Assembly: GCF_019458805.1 (NCBI RefSeq)
Contig: NZ_JAIBOA010000023.1
Location: 1-64,000, forward strand
Length of the DNA: 64,000 bases
Direction: 5' to 3'
From: Actinomadura parmotrematis
GTDB lineage: Bacteria > Actinomycetota > Actinomycetes > Streptosporangiales > Streptosporangiaceae
A model generated the notes under the pieces. That model had not been told where the DNA came from, ran no database searches, and was given only the letters and a program-made list of their open reading frames with translations. Made by a program: the position numbers and the translations under genes. Positions within the stretch are counted from its first letter, which is position 1; each line of letters opens with the position of its first letter. Of the stretch, positions 46,570 to 55,253 are shown piece after piece.

Positions 46570-47949
46570 TCAGAGGCGGGCGTCGGCGCCGAGGCTTCGC
46601 GCCGTCCCGGCCGGGTCGAACGCGCGGATCATGGCGTCCTGGGTGAACGAGGCGAGGAGCCGCCCGTCCTCGGTGACGACCTGCCCGCGGACGTGGCACA
46701 TGCCCGCCCCCGCGTAGACGCTCTCGTGGTGGTAGCGGATCCAGCCGTCCCAGCCGACGGGCTCGTGGAAGGTCACCCCGATGCCGAGAACGGCGGTCGA
46801 GACGGTGTGATGCGCCTGCGCCGTCCCGATCCCGGCGTGCGGCCGCATGGTGGCGGAGATGGACAGGTGGCCGGTGAAGTGCGCGAGCAGCGCGCGGCGC
46901 AGATCGTCGCGCTCGGGCACGGTGTCGTAGTGCAGCCAGGCGTCCAGGACCGGCGGCCCGACCTCGTCGGGGTCGCCGTAGTCCGCGACGCCCTCGATGC
47001 GCAGCCGCCTGCCCTGCAAGGGCATGCGCGCAGGGCAGGCGGCCGCGGGCCCGGTGACGGGCGGGCCCGTCCAGCGGTCGTGGCGGATCACGTCGGGCTG
47101 CGGACGGTCCAGCAGAACCGTGCACGTCGCGCGCGTCCGTCCTCCCTGCGCGACCGTGACGACGGCGCTGGCGAACGACCGTCCCGCGTGTACGGGCGCG
47201 ACGGCGAACTCCAGGGGTCTCTCCGGGTCCGCCACGGAAACGAACAGGGCGTGTGCGGAACGCGCGGTCCGTCCTGGCAGGGCTTTGCCGGCGGCGACGA
47301 TCGACTGGGCGAGGATCTGGCTACCGTCCACGACCCGCCGCCCACCCCCATCACTGCCGCCGACGAACCAACCGACCTCCGTACCGTTCAGCGCGCCCGC
47401 TTTCGGCGTGTCCCCGTTCGGCGTGTCCCCGTCCGGCGTGCCCTCGTCCGGCGCGGCCCTGTCCGGCGTGCCCTCGTCCGGCGTGCCCTCGTCCGGCGTG
47501 TTCCCGTTCGGTGCGCTCGCGTCCGGCGCGTCCCCGTCCGGCGCGTCCCCGTTCGGCGTGCCCTCGTCCGGCGCGTCCCCGTTCGGCGCGCCCGCGTTCA
47601 GCGCGCCCCCATCCAACACGTCCCCGTTCGGCGCGTCTTCGTTCGGCGCGCTCCCAGGCAGCGTGAGCTCGGTCGGTGCGGGGGTGGTTGGAGTGGGGGC
47701 GGGTGGTGTGGAGACAGATGGCGCGGGGCCAGCCGGTACGAGGGCGGATGGAGCTGGGGCGGAGGGTGCGGGCTCAGCTGGTGCAGAGCCGCTCGGTGCA
47801 CGTCCAGTCGGGGCGGAGGCGGATGGTGCGGAGGCAGCCGGTGCGGGGACGGATGATGCGGGCCTGGCCGGGGCGGGAGCGGCGGGCGTGGGGGTGGAGG
47901 GCGAGACGTCGAAGAGGGCGAGCATTGCCTTCAGGGAGCTGTCGGTCAT
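46570..47949 (-). CDS. Acyl-CoA thioesterase (TesB-like, double hot-dog) interrupted by a repeat insertion
   Basis: 459 aa from ATG 47949. The first ~15 residues (MTDSSLKAMLALFDV) are the usual thioesterase start. Residues ~16-195 are Ala/Pro/Asn/Gly/Asp repeats. The family resumes with GGGRRVVDGSQILAQSIVAAGKAL and ARSAHALFVSVADPERPLEFAV (first hot-dog) and HESVYAGAGMCHVRGQVVTEDGRLLASFTQDAMIR (second). It hydrolyses acyl-CoA thioesters. It is the second gene after a DUF427 gene, sharing an ATGA overlap. Whether the 180-residue insert folds or forms a flexible spacer is unknown. Confidence 0.85.
   Translation of the reverse strand: MTDSSLKAMLALFDVSPSTPTPAAPAPARPASSVPAPAASAPSASAPTGRAPSGSAPAEPAPSAPAPSALVPAGPAPSVSTPPAPTPTTPAPTELTLPGSAPNEDAPNGDVLDGGALNAGAPNGDAPDEGTPNGDAPDGDAPDASAPNGNTPDEGTPDEGTPDRAAPDEGTPDGDTPNGDTPKAGALNGTEVGWFVGGSDGGGRRVVDGSQILAQSIVAAGKALPGRTARSAHALFVSVADPERPLEFAVAPVHAGRSFASAVVTVAQGGRTRATCTVLLDRPQPDVIRHDRWTGPPVTGPAAACPARMPLQGRRLRIEGVADYGDPDEVGPPVLDAWLHYDTVPERDDLRRALLAHFTGHLSISATMRPHAGIGTAQAHHTVSTAVLGIGVTFHEPVGWDGWIRYHHESVYAGAGMCHVRGQVVTEDGRLLASFTQDAMIRAFDPAGTARSLGADARL
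47395..47900 (-). repeat. 15-bp-period repeat within the thioesterase gene
   Basis: About 17 clear 15-bp units such as GTGCCCTCGTCCGGC and GCGTCCCCGTTCGGC (+ strand) run from 47395 to ~47665, then a more decayed array continues to ~47900. On the coding strand they give five-residue blocks like EGTPD and NGDAP. Confidence 0.9.
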
Positions 47950-48605
47950 GGGCGTGCCCCGGTGTAGATGCCTTTGCCGATGGTGACCTGTACCTCGTCC
48001 TGGTCGAAGGCGATGAAGCCGGCGAGGCGGGCTACCTGGGGGAAGGGGGCCGGGTAGCTCCAGGCGACGGCGGGACCGTCGGTGTCCGCTGCTCGCCAGT
48101 ACACGGCGCGGCCCTTGAAGGGGCAGACGGTGCTGAGGCCGGCCACCGGTTCCAGCCGTGCGAGGTCGACGGCGTCGGGTGGGAAGTAGACGACGAGGCC
48201 GTGGTCCTGTTCGTCGACGATGAGGCAGGCGTCGCTTCGTGCGAGTCGGACGTCGCCGAGCCACGCGGTCATGACGTTCGTGCGGGCCAGCAGGTCGACC
48301 CGGTAGTCCGGCCGTTCCCGGTACAGCGAGCGGGGAGGCGTGCTTTCCGAGGACGTGCCTTCGGGGGTCGTGCCTTCCGAAAGTGTGGTTTTCGAGGGTG
48401 GGCCTTCCGAGCGCGCGCCTTCCGAGGGTGTGCTTTCCGGGGGCGCGGTCTTTGCGGGTGCGATTTCCAAAGACCCTGCTTCCGTGGGCGCAGATTCCCT
48501 TGGCTCTGCTTCTGTGGGCGCTGCTCCCGCGGGCGCCGCTTGTCCGGAGGTCGTTTCGCTGGGTGCGGTTTCTACGTGCGTGGGGGGCGGAGGTGTGGGG
48601 TCCAA
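47946..48605 (-). CDS. DUF427 domain protein with N-terminal repeat extension
   Basis: 219 aa from a TTG at 48605, the only frame-open start before the repeat; a GTG about 10 codons on is possible, so the start is uncertain. The DUF427 core covers residues ~95-215 (VCPFKGRAVYWRAAD and AWSYPAPFPQVARLAGFIAFDQDEVQV). DUF427 proteins are small beta-rich proteins of unknown biochemical role. Residues 1-~93 are a Ser/Glu/Pro/Thr-rich 15-bp-period extension. The gene lies upstream of the thioesterase with a 4-nt overlap. Confidence 0.78.
   Translation of the reverse strand: MDPTPPPPTHVETAPSETTSGQAAPAGAAPTEAEPRESAPTEAGSLEIAPAKTAPPESTPSEGARSEGPPSKTTLSEGTTPEGTSSESTPPRSLYRERPDYRVDLLARTNVMTAWLGDVRLARSDACLIVDEQDHGLVVYFPPDAVDLARLEPVAGLSTVCPFKGRAVYWRAADTDGPAVAWSYPAPFPQVARLAGFIAFDQDEVQVTIGKGIYTGARP
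48335..48575 (-). repeat. 15-bp-period repeat in the DUF427 gene
   Basis: Units such as GTGCCTTCCGAAAGT, GCGCCTTCCGAGGGT and GTGCTTTCCGGGGGC (+ strand) follow each other exactly every 15 bp over about 15 units. They encode SEG/PSE-rich five-residue blocks before the domain. Confidence 0.85.
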
Positions 48606-48676
48606 TGCAGTGGCCTGCCTCTCCGCCTGGGGGCAAGGGGGTGCCCGCCGTCATTCTCCCAGCGGGGAGCGAGTTT

Positions 48677-48691
48677 GAGAAGGCTGTTCTC
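48677..48691. promoter_or_regulatory. Operator-like palindrome, family A
   Basis: GAGAAGGCTGTTCTC has perfect 5-bp arms GAGAA/TTCTC with a 5-bp centre, matching the outer bases of the other family A sites. It lies 58 bp upstream of the CoA ligase start (48750) and 72 bp from the DUF427 start. It is followed by CATATAGGGAAATGTGATATC, echoing the sequence after the family B sites. Confidence 0.45.
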
Positions 48692-48749
48692 ATATAGGGA
48701 AATGTGATATCCACAGGGCGAGCGTCCCGGTCTGGAAGGTGGCGGCACC

Positions 48750-50291
48750 ATGCGCACGATCCCCGACGCACTTGTCGAGCGGTACGAGCGGGAGGGCTGG
48801 TGGACCCGCGACACCCTCGCGGAGCTGCTGTCCCGCGGGCTCGCCGCCGCTCCGGACGCGGTGTTCCGCGTGCATTCGGAGATCCGTCCCTGGAGCGGGA
48901 CGTTCCGGGACGTGGAGCTGGTCGCGCGCCGGCTGGCGCGCGGCCTGCGTAAGCGCGGTGTCGGGCCCGGCGACGTCGTCGCGATGCAGTTGCCGAACTG
49001 GATGGAGGCCGCGGCGGTCTTCTGGGCATCGGCGTTCCTCGGCGCGACCGTCGTGCCGATCGTGCACTTCTACGGGCGCAAGGAGGTCGGCTTCATCCTG
49101 AACGCGGTCCGCCCGCGCGTGTTCATCGCGGTGGAGCGCTTCGGTCATCTGGAGTTCGATCCGGGACTGTGCGCGGACGTTCCGATCGTCGGCGTCGTCG
49201 GGCGCGACTTCGACGGTCTGCTGGACGCCGAGCCGCTCGGCGACGTCGTGGGAGTGGACCCGGCGGGCCCGGCCGTCATCGCGTTCACCTCCGGGACGAC
49301 TCGCGATCCGAAGGGTGTCGTGCACAGTCACCGGACGCTCGCGTTCGAGACCCGCCAGCTCTCCTCGCGCTACCCGGCCGACCTCGCCCGCCAGCTCATC
49401 TCGGCGCCGGTCGGCCACTTCATCGGCATGCTGTCGGCGTTCCTCATCCCGGTGCTCGGCGGCACGCCGATCAACCTCGCCGACGTGTGGGATCCGGGAA
49501 GGGCGCTCGCGCTGATGGAGAGCGACGATGTCACCATCGCGGGCGGCGTCCCGTACTACATGACGAGCCTGCTGGACCATCCCGACTTCACCGAGGGGCA
49601 CCTGCGGCATATGCGGTACGCCGGGCTCGGCGGCGCGGCGGTCCCGCCGGCCGTGACGACGCGGCTCGCCGGGCTCGGGATCACGGTGTACCGCTCCTAC
49701 GGCAGCACCGAGCACCCGTCGATCACCGCTTCGCACTACACGGCGCCCGAGGACAAGCGTCTCTACACCGACGGTGCCGCGTTGCCGGGCGTGGAGATGC
49801 GGCTCGGCGAGGACGGCGAGATCTTCAGCCGCGGTCCCGATCTCTGCCTCGGCTACACCGACCCCGAGCTCACCGCCCGCGCCTTCGACGCCGACGGCTG
49901 GTACCGCACCGGCGACATCGGCGCCATCGACGGCGACGGCTACCTCACCATCACCGACCGCAAATCCGACGTCATCATCCGCGGCGGCGAGAACATCAGC
50001 GCGCCCGAGGTCGAGGACGCGCTTCTGCGGATGCCGGGTGTGGCCGAGGCGGCCGTCGTCGCCGCTCCCGACGCGCGGTTCGGCGAGCACGCCGCGGCCG
50101 TCGTCCGGAGCGTGCCCGGCCGCAGGCCGCCGACGCTCGCCGAGATGCGCGACCATCTGGAGCGGCTCGGTCTCGCCCGGCAGAAGTGGCCCGAGGAGCT
50201 GCACGCCGTGGACGACTTCCCGCGCACGGCGAGCGGCAAGGTGCAGAAGTTCCTGCTCAGGAAGGAGATCGCGGCCCGCCGGGGCGCGTGA
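48750..50291 (+). CDS. AMP-dependent acyl-CoA synthetase (FadD/cyclohexanecarboxylate-CoA ligase-like)
   Basis: 513 aa from ATG 48750. The adenylation motif is FTSGTTRDPKGVVHSH near residue 180, then YRSYGSTEHPS, TGDIGAIDGDGYLTITDRKSD and a C-terminal catalytic Lys in TASGKVQKFLLRKE. Substrate unknown; resemblance to alicyclic or fatty-acid CoA ligases is by motif style only. Only the two family A/B-like elements lie between it and the divergent DUF427 gene. It converges with an acyl-CoA dehydrogenase gene 15 bp away. No low-complexity extension. Confidence 0.9.
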   Translation: MRTIPDALVERYEREGWWTRDTLAELLSRGLAAAPDAVFRVHSEIRPWSGTFRDVELVARRLARGLRKRGVGPGDVVAMQLPNWMEAAAVFWASAFLGATVVPIVHFYGRKEVGFILNAVRPRVFIAVERFGHLEFDPGLCADVPIVGVVGRDFDGLLDAEPLGDVVGVDPAGPAVIAFTSGTTRDPKGVVHSHRTLAFETRQLSSRYPADLARQLISAPVGHFIGMLSAFLIPVLGGTPINLADVWDPGRALALMESDDVTIAGGVPYYMTSLLDHPDFTEGHLRHMRYAGLGGAAVPPAVTTRLAGLGITVYRSYGSTEHPSITASHYTAPEDKRLYTDGAALPGVEMRLGEDGEIFSRGPDLCLGYTDPELTARAFDADGWYRTGDIGAIDGDGYLTITDRKSDVIIRGGENISAPEVEDALLRMPGVAEAAVVAAPDARFGEHAAAVVRSVPGRRPPTLAEMRDHLERLGLARQKWPEELHAVDDFPRTASGKVQKFLLRKEIAARRGA

Positions 50292-50306
50292 GCGGGGACG
50301 GCCGGG

Positions 50307-51455
50307 TCAGCGGGGGAGGCCGAGGATGCGTTCGGCGATGATGTTGCGCTGGATCTCGGAGGTGCCGCCGGCGATCGTCGCGCCGAAGGTCCGGGCGTAG
50401 CGCTCGAACCAGCTCGCGGTGAAGGTCTCCAGGGTCATGTGGTTGTAGGGGCCGGTCACCGCCGGGTGCAGGAGGGCCTCGGCGCCCTGCGCCTCCAGGG
50501 CGTGCAGGCTGGCGGACTGGAGGGCCTCGGAGCCGAGCAGTTTCAGCACCGACAGCTCCGCCGGGTCGCGGTCGCCCGCGAGCTGGCGGCGGCCGAGGAG
50601 GCGGAGCGCCTGCAGGTCCATGAGCAGCGTCGCGTACCACTCCTCCCGGGCGGGGGCGTCGCGGACCACGTTCTCCATCCACTCGGCGAACGTCAGCCAC
50701 AGCATCATCCGCTCGTGCCCGAGCGAGCCGTGCGCGACCTTCCAGCCGCCGTTCAGGTCGCCGACGAGGTTCGCGCGCGGGACCCGGACGTCGGTGAAGA
50801 ACACCTCGTTGAAGTCCAGGTCGTCGGGGGCGGTGATGGACCCGAAGGGGCGGCGGACGACGCCCGGCAGGTCCGTCGGGACGAGCAGGACGCTGATGCC
50901 CTTGTGCTTCGGGACATCGGGGTCGGTGCGGACGAAGGTGAGCAGCACGTCGGCGTCGTGGGCTCCGGAGGTCCAGACCTTCTGGCCGTTGACGACGAAG
51001 TGGTCGCCGTCGAGGACGGCGCGGGTGCGGAGGCCGGCGAGGTCCGAGCCGGCGCCGGGCTCGCTCATGCCCAGGGAGGCGGTGATCTCGGCGCGGAGGA
51101 TCGGGACGGCCCAGCGGCGCTTCTGCTCCTCGGTGCCGAACGTCAGCAGGGAGGCGGCGACGATGCCGAGGCCCTGCGGGTTGAAGCTGTGGTAGATCCG
51201 CCGCTTCGACAGCTCTTCCAGGTGGGCGAGCTGCTGTGGCAGGGACGCGTTGCGGCCGCCGTACTCGGGCGGGTTGCCGGGCAGCAGCCAGCCGGTGTCG
51301 AACAGCAGGCGCTGCCAGCGCCGCGACCACTCGGGCACGTCCGAGCTGGACTGCGGGCGCTCCACGGCGTCGTCCTCGGCGGGCAGGTTCGCGTCGAGGA
51401 ACGCGGCGAACTCCGCGCGGAAGTCCTCCACGTCCCGGTCGAAAGCCAGCTTCAC
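50307..51455 (-). CDS. Acyl-CoA dehydrogenase, large subunit-type
   Basis: 382 aa from GTG 51455 (GTGA overlap with the partner gene). GMSEPGAGSDLAGLRT is the FAD/substrate loop and GGTSEIQRNIIAERILGLPR the C-terminal signature. It forms the third large/small pair of the window with the gene upstream of it. Confidence 0.92.
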   Translation of the reverse strand: MKLAFDRDVEDFRAEFAAFLDANLPAEDDAVERPQSSSDVPEWSRRWQRLLFDTGWLLPGNPPEYGGRNASLPQQLAHLEELSKRRIYHSFNPQGLGIVAASLLTFGTEEQKRRWAVPILRAEITASLGMSEPGAGSDLAGLRTRAVLDGDHFVVNGQKVWTSGAHDADVLLTFVRTDPDVPKHKGISVLLVPTDLPGVVRRPFGSITAPDDLDFNEVFFTDVRVPRANLVGDLNGGWKVAHGSLGHERMMLWLTFAEWMENVVRDAPAREEWYATLLMDLQALRLLGRRQLAGDRDPAELSVLKLLGSEALQSASLHALEAQGAEALLHPAVTGPYNHMTLETFTASWFERYARTFGATIAGGTSEIQRNIIAERILGLPR

Positions 51456-52333
51456 AGGGCCGCCTCCTCGTCCAGCAGGGCGCGGCGGTGCACCGCGGCC
51501 GTCCCGAGCAGCAGGTCCCCGGCCATGGCCCGCTTCAAGTGGATCTGCAGCTCGTTCTCCCAGGTGAAGCCCATCGCCCCGAACAGGTGGAAGCCGGACT
51601 GGAACACGAGCCGCTGGCACTCCCCGGCGGCCGCCTTGGCCATGACGGCGGCCCGGCCCCGGCGCGGGTCGTCCTCGGCGATGGCGAGGGCGGCGAAGTA
51701 GGCGAGCGCGCGGGCCCGCTCGATCGCGACGTGCATGTCGGCGGCCCGGTGCTTGACCGCCTGGAACGACCCGATCGGCACGCCGAACTGGACGCGCTGC
51801 TTCACGTGCGCGACGACCAGCTCCAGGATGCGGCGGCAGCTCCCCACCGTGGAGATCGCCAGGCCGGCGAGGGCGAGGTCGGGCACGGCGGGCACGAGGT
51901 CCGGGACGCCGAGCGCGGCGACGTCCACGTGCGCGACGTGCCGCGTCGGGTCGAAGGTGGCGAGCCGCTCGGCCCGCACCCGCGCGCCGTCCACCACCAC
52001 GGCGCCGCCGGCGGTGGCGAGCGCGATCTCGCCGGCCCGGTCGGCGTCCAGGACGAACCGGCCGGCGCCGTCGAGGACGGCGGTGCCCGCGCCGTCCGGC
52101 AGCCGCCCGGCGAGCGGCGCGAACCAGGTGGTGGAGGCGAGGAACGGCGTCGGGTCGGCGGCGTGGCCGAGCTCCTCCAGGATGATCGCCAGCTCGACCG
52201 GCGGCGCCTCGGTCCAGCCGAGCTTGCGGTAGGCGGCCCACAGCTCGTCCTCCGGCCGCCCGCGCAGCTTGCCGAGCGTCTCGCGGACCGACTCCTGCAG
52301 CAGCCGCTGCTCGTCGTCGAACTCCAGATCCAT
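51452..52333 (-). CDS. Acyl-CoA dehydrogenase, small subunit-type partner
   Basis: 293 aa from ATG 52333. The N-terminal domain is short and the middle domain is reduced, with no SEPxAGSD loop; the C-terminal half is conserved (VKQRVQFGVPIGSFQAVKHRAADMHVAIERA; GAMGFTWENELQIHLKRAM). There is no ribosome site in the 20 nt before the ATG, but a GAGAATAACATTCTC operator with TGTTAT (reverse strand) ends 5 bp before it, so transcription may start at or near the ATG (leaderless). It drives the pair. Confidence 0.87.
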   Translation of the reverse strand: MDLEFDDEQRLLQESVRETLGKLRGRPEDELWAAYRKLGWTEAPPVELAIILEELGHAADPTPFLASTTWFAPLAGRLPDGAGTAVLDGAGRFVLDADRAGEIALATAGGAVVVDGARVRAERLATFDPTRHVAHVDVAALGVPDLVPAVPDLALAGLAISTVGSCRRILELVVAHVKQRVQFGVPIGSFQAVKHRAADMHVAIERARALAYFAALAIAEDDPRRGRAAVMAKAAAGECQRLVFQSGFHLFGAMGFTWENELQIHLKRAMAGDLLLGTAAVHRRALLDEEAAL

Positions 52334-52338
52334 ATGGC

Positions 52339-52353
52339 GAGAATAACATTCTC
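52339..52353. promoter_or_regulatory. Operator-like perfect palindrome, family A, overlapping a likely -10
   Basis: GAGAATAACATTCTC is a perfect 6-3-6 palindrome ending 5 bp before the small-subunit ATG. On the reverse strand it reads GAGAATGTTATTCTC, and TGTTAT fits a -10 box with a leaderless start. Confidence 0.6.
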
Positions 52354-52503
52354 TTTATTTGCAAGTAAGAGTCTACTCCGGGGGCGGCGGCGCCGCTCCG
52401 CTCATCGGATCATCATCGTGCGCTCATCTGGGGCGGCGGGATTATCAACCGCTTCTCAAAGTGCTCGCCGGTGGCCTTCAGGCATGACCGCAACGGTCGT
52501 CGC

Positions 52504-52560
52504 ATGTGCAACACGTATGACCTGGTCTTCGGCCATGGCGACCTGCGGGGCGGTCGCTGA
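52504..52560 (+). CDS. Possible short ORF coupled to the beta-lactamase-like gene
   Basis: An ATG at 52504 opens an 18-residue frame (MCNTYDLVFGHGDLRGGR) whose TGA shares its A with the next ATG (TGATG at 52558-52562). There is no convincing ribosome site and the frame stays open upstream to at least 52453, so it could be a longer ORF or chance. Reported only for its coupling to the next gene. Confidence 0.15.
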   Translation: MCNTYDLVFGHGDLRGGR

Positions 52561-53465
52561 TGGAACGTGCCAGAGGTCAGTGGTGGCGGTTCGTCCTCGC
52601 CTCCTTGGGGCTCGGAGCGCTGATCGCGGCGTCGCTGTGGTGGGCGGGTGCGCGCGGCGCGGAGGAGACGCGACCGGCGCGGGCCGCGCCGAGCAGCGCG
52701 GCGGCCGTGGAGGCGGCGCCGAGCCTGACCGCAACCGCCACCGCGACGCCGAGCGTCGACAAGGCGAAGGCGGCCCGAGCCGTCGAGAAGGCCGTCCGGG
52801 GAAGCGCCCGGGTGTCGGTGTCGGTGCTCGACCTGGAGGACGGCACCTCCTACACCTACGGGTCCTCGCGCCGGTTCGTGACGGCGAGCATCGTCAAGGT
52901 GGACATCCTCGCCGCCCTGCTGCTGAAGGCGCAGGACCAGGGCCGCGCCCTCACCGCGCCGGAGAAGGCCCTGGCCGTCCGGATGATCGAGTCCAGCGAC
53001 AACAACGCCGCCGACAGCCTGTGGTTCGAGATCGGCGCGGCGTCCGGCCTGACGAGGGCCAACCGCCGGCTCGGCCTGACGGAGACGACCGCGACGAGCG
53101 TCAGCTGGGGGCTGACCAGCACCAGCGCCCGCGATCAGGTCCGCCTGCTGAAAGCGCTGGCGTCCGGCGGCGGCCCGCTGAGCGCCCGCAGCCGCCGGTA
53201 TGTCCTCGGGCTGATGGGCGACGTGGACCCCGGCCAGGACTGGGGCGTCAGCGCGGGCGACGCCGACGGCGACGGCGTCGAGCTGAAGAACGGCTGGCTG
53301 CCGCGTTCGATCGACGGGGGCCGCTGGGTCATCAACAGCATCGGCCGAGTCGAGGACGGCCACCGCTACCTGGTCGCCGTCCTGTCCGACCGCAACGCCT
53401 CCATGGACGCCGGCGTCGCCACCGTCGAGGCCGTCACCCGAGCCGTCCTGGCCCGCCTCACCTGA
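52560..53465 (+). CDS. Class A beta-lactamase-like serine hydrolase, exported
   Basis: 301 aa from ATG 52560. An N-terminal hydrophobic segment (FVLASLGLGALIAASLWWAG) serves as signal or anchor, followed by an Ala/Thr/Pro-rich linker. The enzyme has SIVK (catalytic Ser/Lys in TASIVKVDI), SDN (ESSDNNAAD) and KNG (LKNGWLP) motifs, the three-motif set of penicillin-recognising enzymes. Whether it hydrolyses beta-lactams is unclear: such actinobacterial proteins are often called class A-like hydrolases of unknown substrate. It is unrelated to the catabolic genes and ends at a hairpin terminator. Confidence 0.85.
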   Translation: MERARGQWWRFVLASLGLGALIAASLWWAGARGAEETRPARAAPSSAAAVEAAPSLTATATATPSVDKAKAARAVEKAVRGSARVSVSVLDLEDGTSYTYGSSRRFVTASIVKVDILAALLLKAQDQGRALTAPEKALAVRMIESSDNNAADSLWFEIGAASGLTRANRRLGLTETTATSVSWGLTSTSARDQVRLLKALASGGGPLSARSRRYVLGLMGDVDPGQDWGVSAGDADGDGVELKNGWLPRSIDGGRWVINSIGRVEDGHRYLVAVLSDRNASMDAGVATVEAVTRAVLARLT

Positions 53466-53484
53466 CGGACCCCGGAACGCCGAC

Positions 53485-53514
53485 GGGCGGACGCGGCGGT
53501 GGCCGCGTCCGCCC
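53485..53514. terminator. Hairpin terminator between convergent genes
   Basis: A perfect 12-bp stem GGGCGGACGCGG against CCGCGTCCGCCC with a 6-nt loop lies between the stops at 53465 and 53529. No U-tract. Confidence 0.8.
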
Positions 53515-53528
53515 ACTGAAGGCCGCCG

Positions 53529-55253
53529 CTACTTCGCCGGAGCGGTGGTGAAGGGGAGGACGAGGCGGGAGGGGTGGGCGGCGTCGCGGTAGATCTTGTG
53601 GGTGACGGGGCGGCCGACCGGGAGGTGGAAGGCGTCCGGCGGGAGCAGGGCGTTGTGGGCGTCGGCGAGGGGCTCGTCGTTGGAGAGCTCGGCGACGAGG
53701 CGGTGGCCCGGCAGGAGCGTCGCCGCGAACGGGTAGAGGCGGAGGACGTACTCCTCGATCCTTCCGGGCTCGACCGGGACCGCGCGGGTGTGCGGGTGGT
53801 ACGGGTCGCCCTCGGTGGTGCGCTCCTCGTCGAGCTCGCGGTGCGAGGCTTTCAGGTAGCCGGAGGTGATGAGCTGCCGGTCGCCGTTCGGGGCGGCGTC
53901 CCAGAGGCGCAGGATGAAGTTGGTGTCGTCCTGGTCGATCTCGGCGAACAGGTGCGCGGCGCCGGTGCCCATGAGCTCGGTCGCGGCGGCGAACGGCTCG
54001 GTGCTCCAGCTCAGGATCTCGACCTTGTCGGTGACGGTGAGGGGGGCCTGGTAGAAGCCGTCGGGGGCGGCGTGCTCGGCGCCCATGGCCTCGGGCTCGA
54101 AGGACAGCTTGCGGCGCGGGCGCAGGTAGAGGGAGCGGTGCCCGGTCTCCTTCGGCGGCCAGGCGTCGCCGGTGACGCGCTCGCGCGAGCCCTCGACGTG
54201 GACGGTCACCGCGGGCTCGTCCATGATCCCGTTGTCGATGCCCTTGATCCAGTGGTCGTACCAGCGGAACATCTTGTCGTGCTCTTCGATGAAGGGCCGC
54301 GACTGCATCGGCGGGTAGGGGCCGATGTCGAGCTTCTTCGGGCCCTTGAGCGCGTTGTAGAGCTCGATGGTGCCGTCCACCGTCCAGCCGCGCCCCTGGT
54401 CGATCTGCAGGTAGACGGGGATGTCGATGTTCGGCGCGAGGGTGATCGGGTTGCGCTCCTCGTACCAGTCGCCGTCGAGCTCGTTCATGACGATGTCGAA
54501 CCAGAACTCGCGGTTCTTCGGGTACTTCAGGACGTGCACCAGGTTCGGCCACGCCGCGACGTCGGGGTCCTGGAGGCGCGCCTCGACGAGCTTCGCGAGC
54601 TCCTCGGGGGAGTGCAGCTCCTGCATGCGGGACTTGACGTCGGTGTGCGCGATGCCGGAGTCGCCGCCGCGCCCCTCGCGGGCGGCGCGCGGCATGAACC
54701 ACATGACGCCGCCGTGGTAGGTCGTCTCGTAGAAGTCGTAGTGCCCGCCGCTGACGAAGATCGCCTTGAGGTGCGGCGGGCGCTCGGCCGCCGCGAGCAC
54801 CTGCATGGACCCGAAGTAGGAGATGCCGATCATGCCGACGTTGCCGTCGCACCAGGGCTGCGCGGCGACCCATTCGATGAGGTCGTGGGCGTCCTGGCCG
54901 AGGGGGACGCCGCCGGCGTTGTAGTTGCCGATCATCTCGCCGCCGGACCCGCCGGAGCCGCGCAGGTCGCCGATGACGTGGACGTAGCCCTCCCCGACGA
55001 CGCGCGCGATGTCGCCGGCCTCGATGCAGCCGTCCCACATGGGGCTCGGGCGGCGCTGCGGCGGCGTGGTGAGCGCGAGCGCCTGCAGCTCCTTGCCGTA
55101 GGGGCTGAGCGCGACGAGCGCGGGGCGCGGCTCGTCGGCCGTGCCGCTGTAGGCGTCGGCGGCGAGGGTGACGCCGTCGCGCATCGGGACCCGGAGGTCC
55201 TTGCGGACGGCGATGGCCCGGCCGCCCGCGTCGATCGTCTGGAAGTCGGTCAT
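53529..55253 (-). CDS. CocE/NonD-family hydrolase
   Basis: 574 aa from ATG 55253 (ATGA overlap with the MBL gene). The N-terminal alpha/beta-hydrolase domain has VRKDLRVPMRDGVTLAADAY, DLRGSGGSGGE and the nucleophile GISYFGSM; a C-terminal jelly-roll domain (X-Pro dipeptidyl-peptidase-like) follows. Members cleave esters or amides such as cocaine-type esters or acyl peptides. No signal peptide is seen. It is last of a six-gene leftward unit, so may hydrolyse an ester or lactone made by the upstream monooxygenase. Confidence 0.9.
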   Translation of the reverse strand: MTDFQTIDAGGRAIAVRKDLRVPMRDGVTLAADAYSGTADEPRPALVALSPYGKELQALALTTPPQRRPSPMWDGCIEAGDIARVVGEGYVHVIGDLRGSGGSGGEMIGNYNAGGVPLGQDAHDLIEWVAAQPWCDGNVGMIGISYFGSMQVLAAAERPPHLKAIFVSGGHYDFYETTYHGGVMWFMPRAAREGRGGDSGIAHTDVKSRMQELHSPEELAKLVEARLQDPDVAAWPNLVHVLKYPKNREFWFDIVMNELDGDWYEERNPITLAPNIDIPVYLQIDQGRGWTVDGTIELYNALKGPKKLDIGPYPPMQSRPFIEEHDKMFRWYDHWIKGIDNGIMDEPAVTVHVEGSRERVTGDAWPPKETGHRSLYLRPRRKLSFEPEAMGAEHAAPDGFYQAPLTVTDKVEILSWSTEPFAAATELMGTGAAHLFAEIDQDDTNFILRLWDAAPNGDRQLITSGYLKASHRELDEERTTEGDPYHPHTRAVPVEPGRIEEYVLRLYPFAATLLPGHRLVAELSNDEPLADAHNALLPPDAFHLPVGRPVTHKIYRDAAHPSRLVLPFTTAPAK

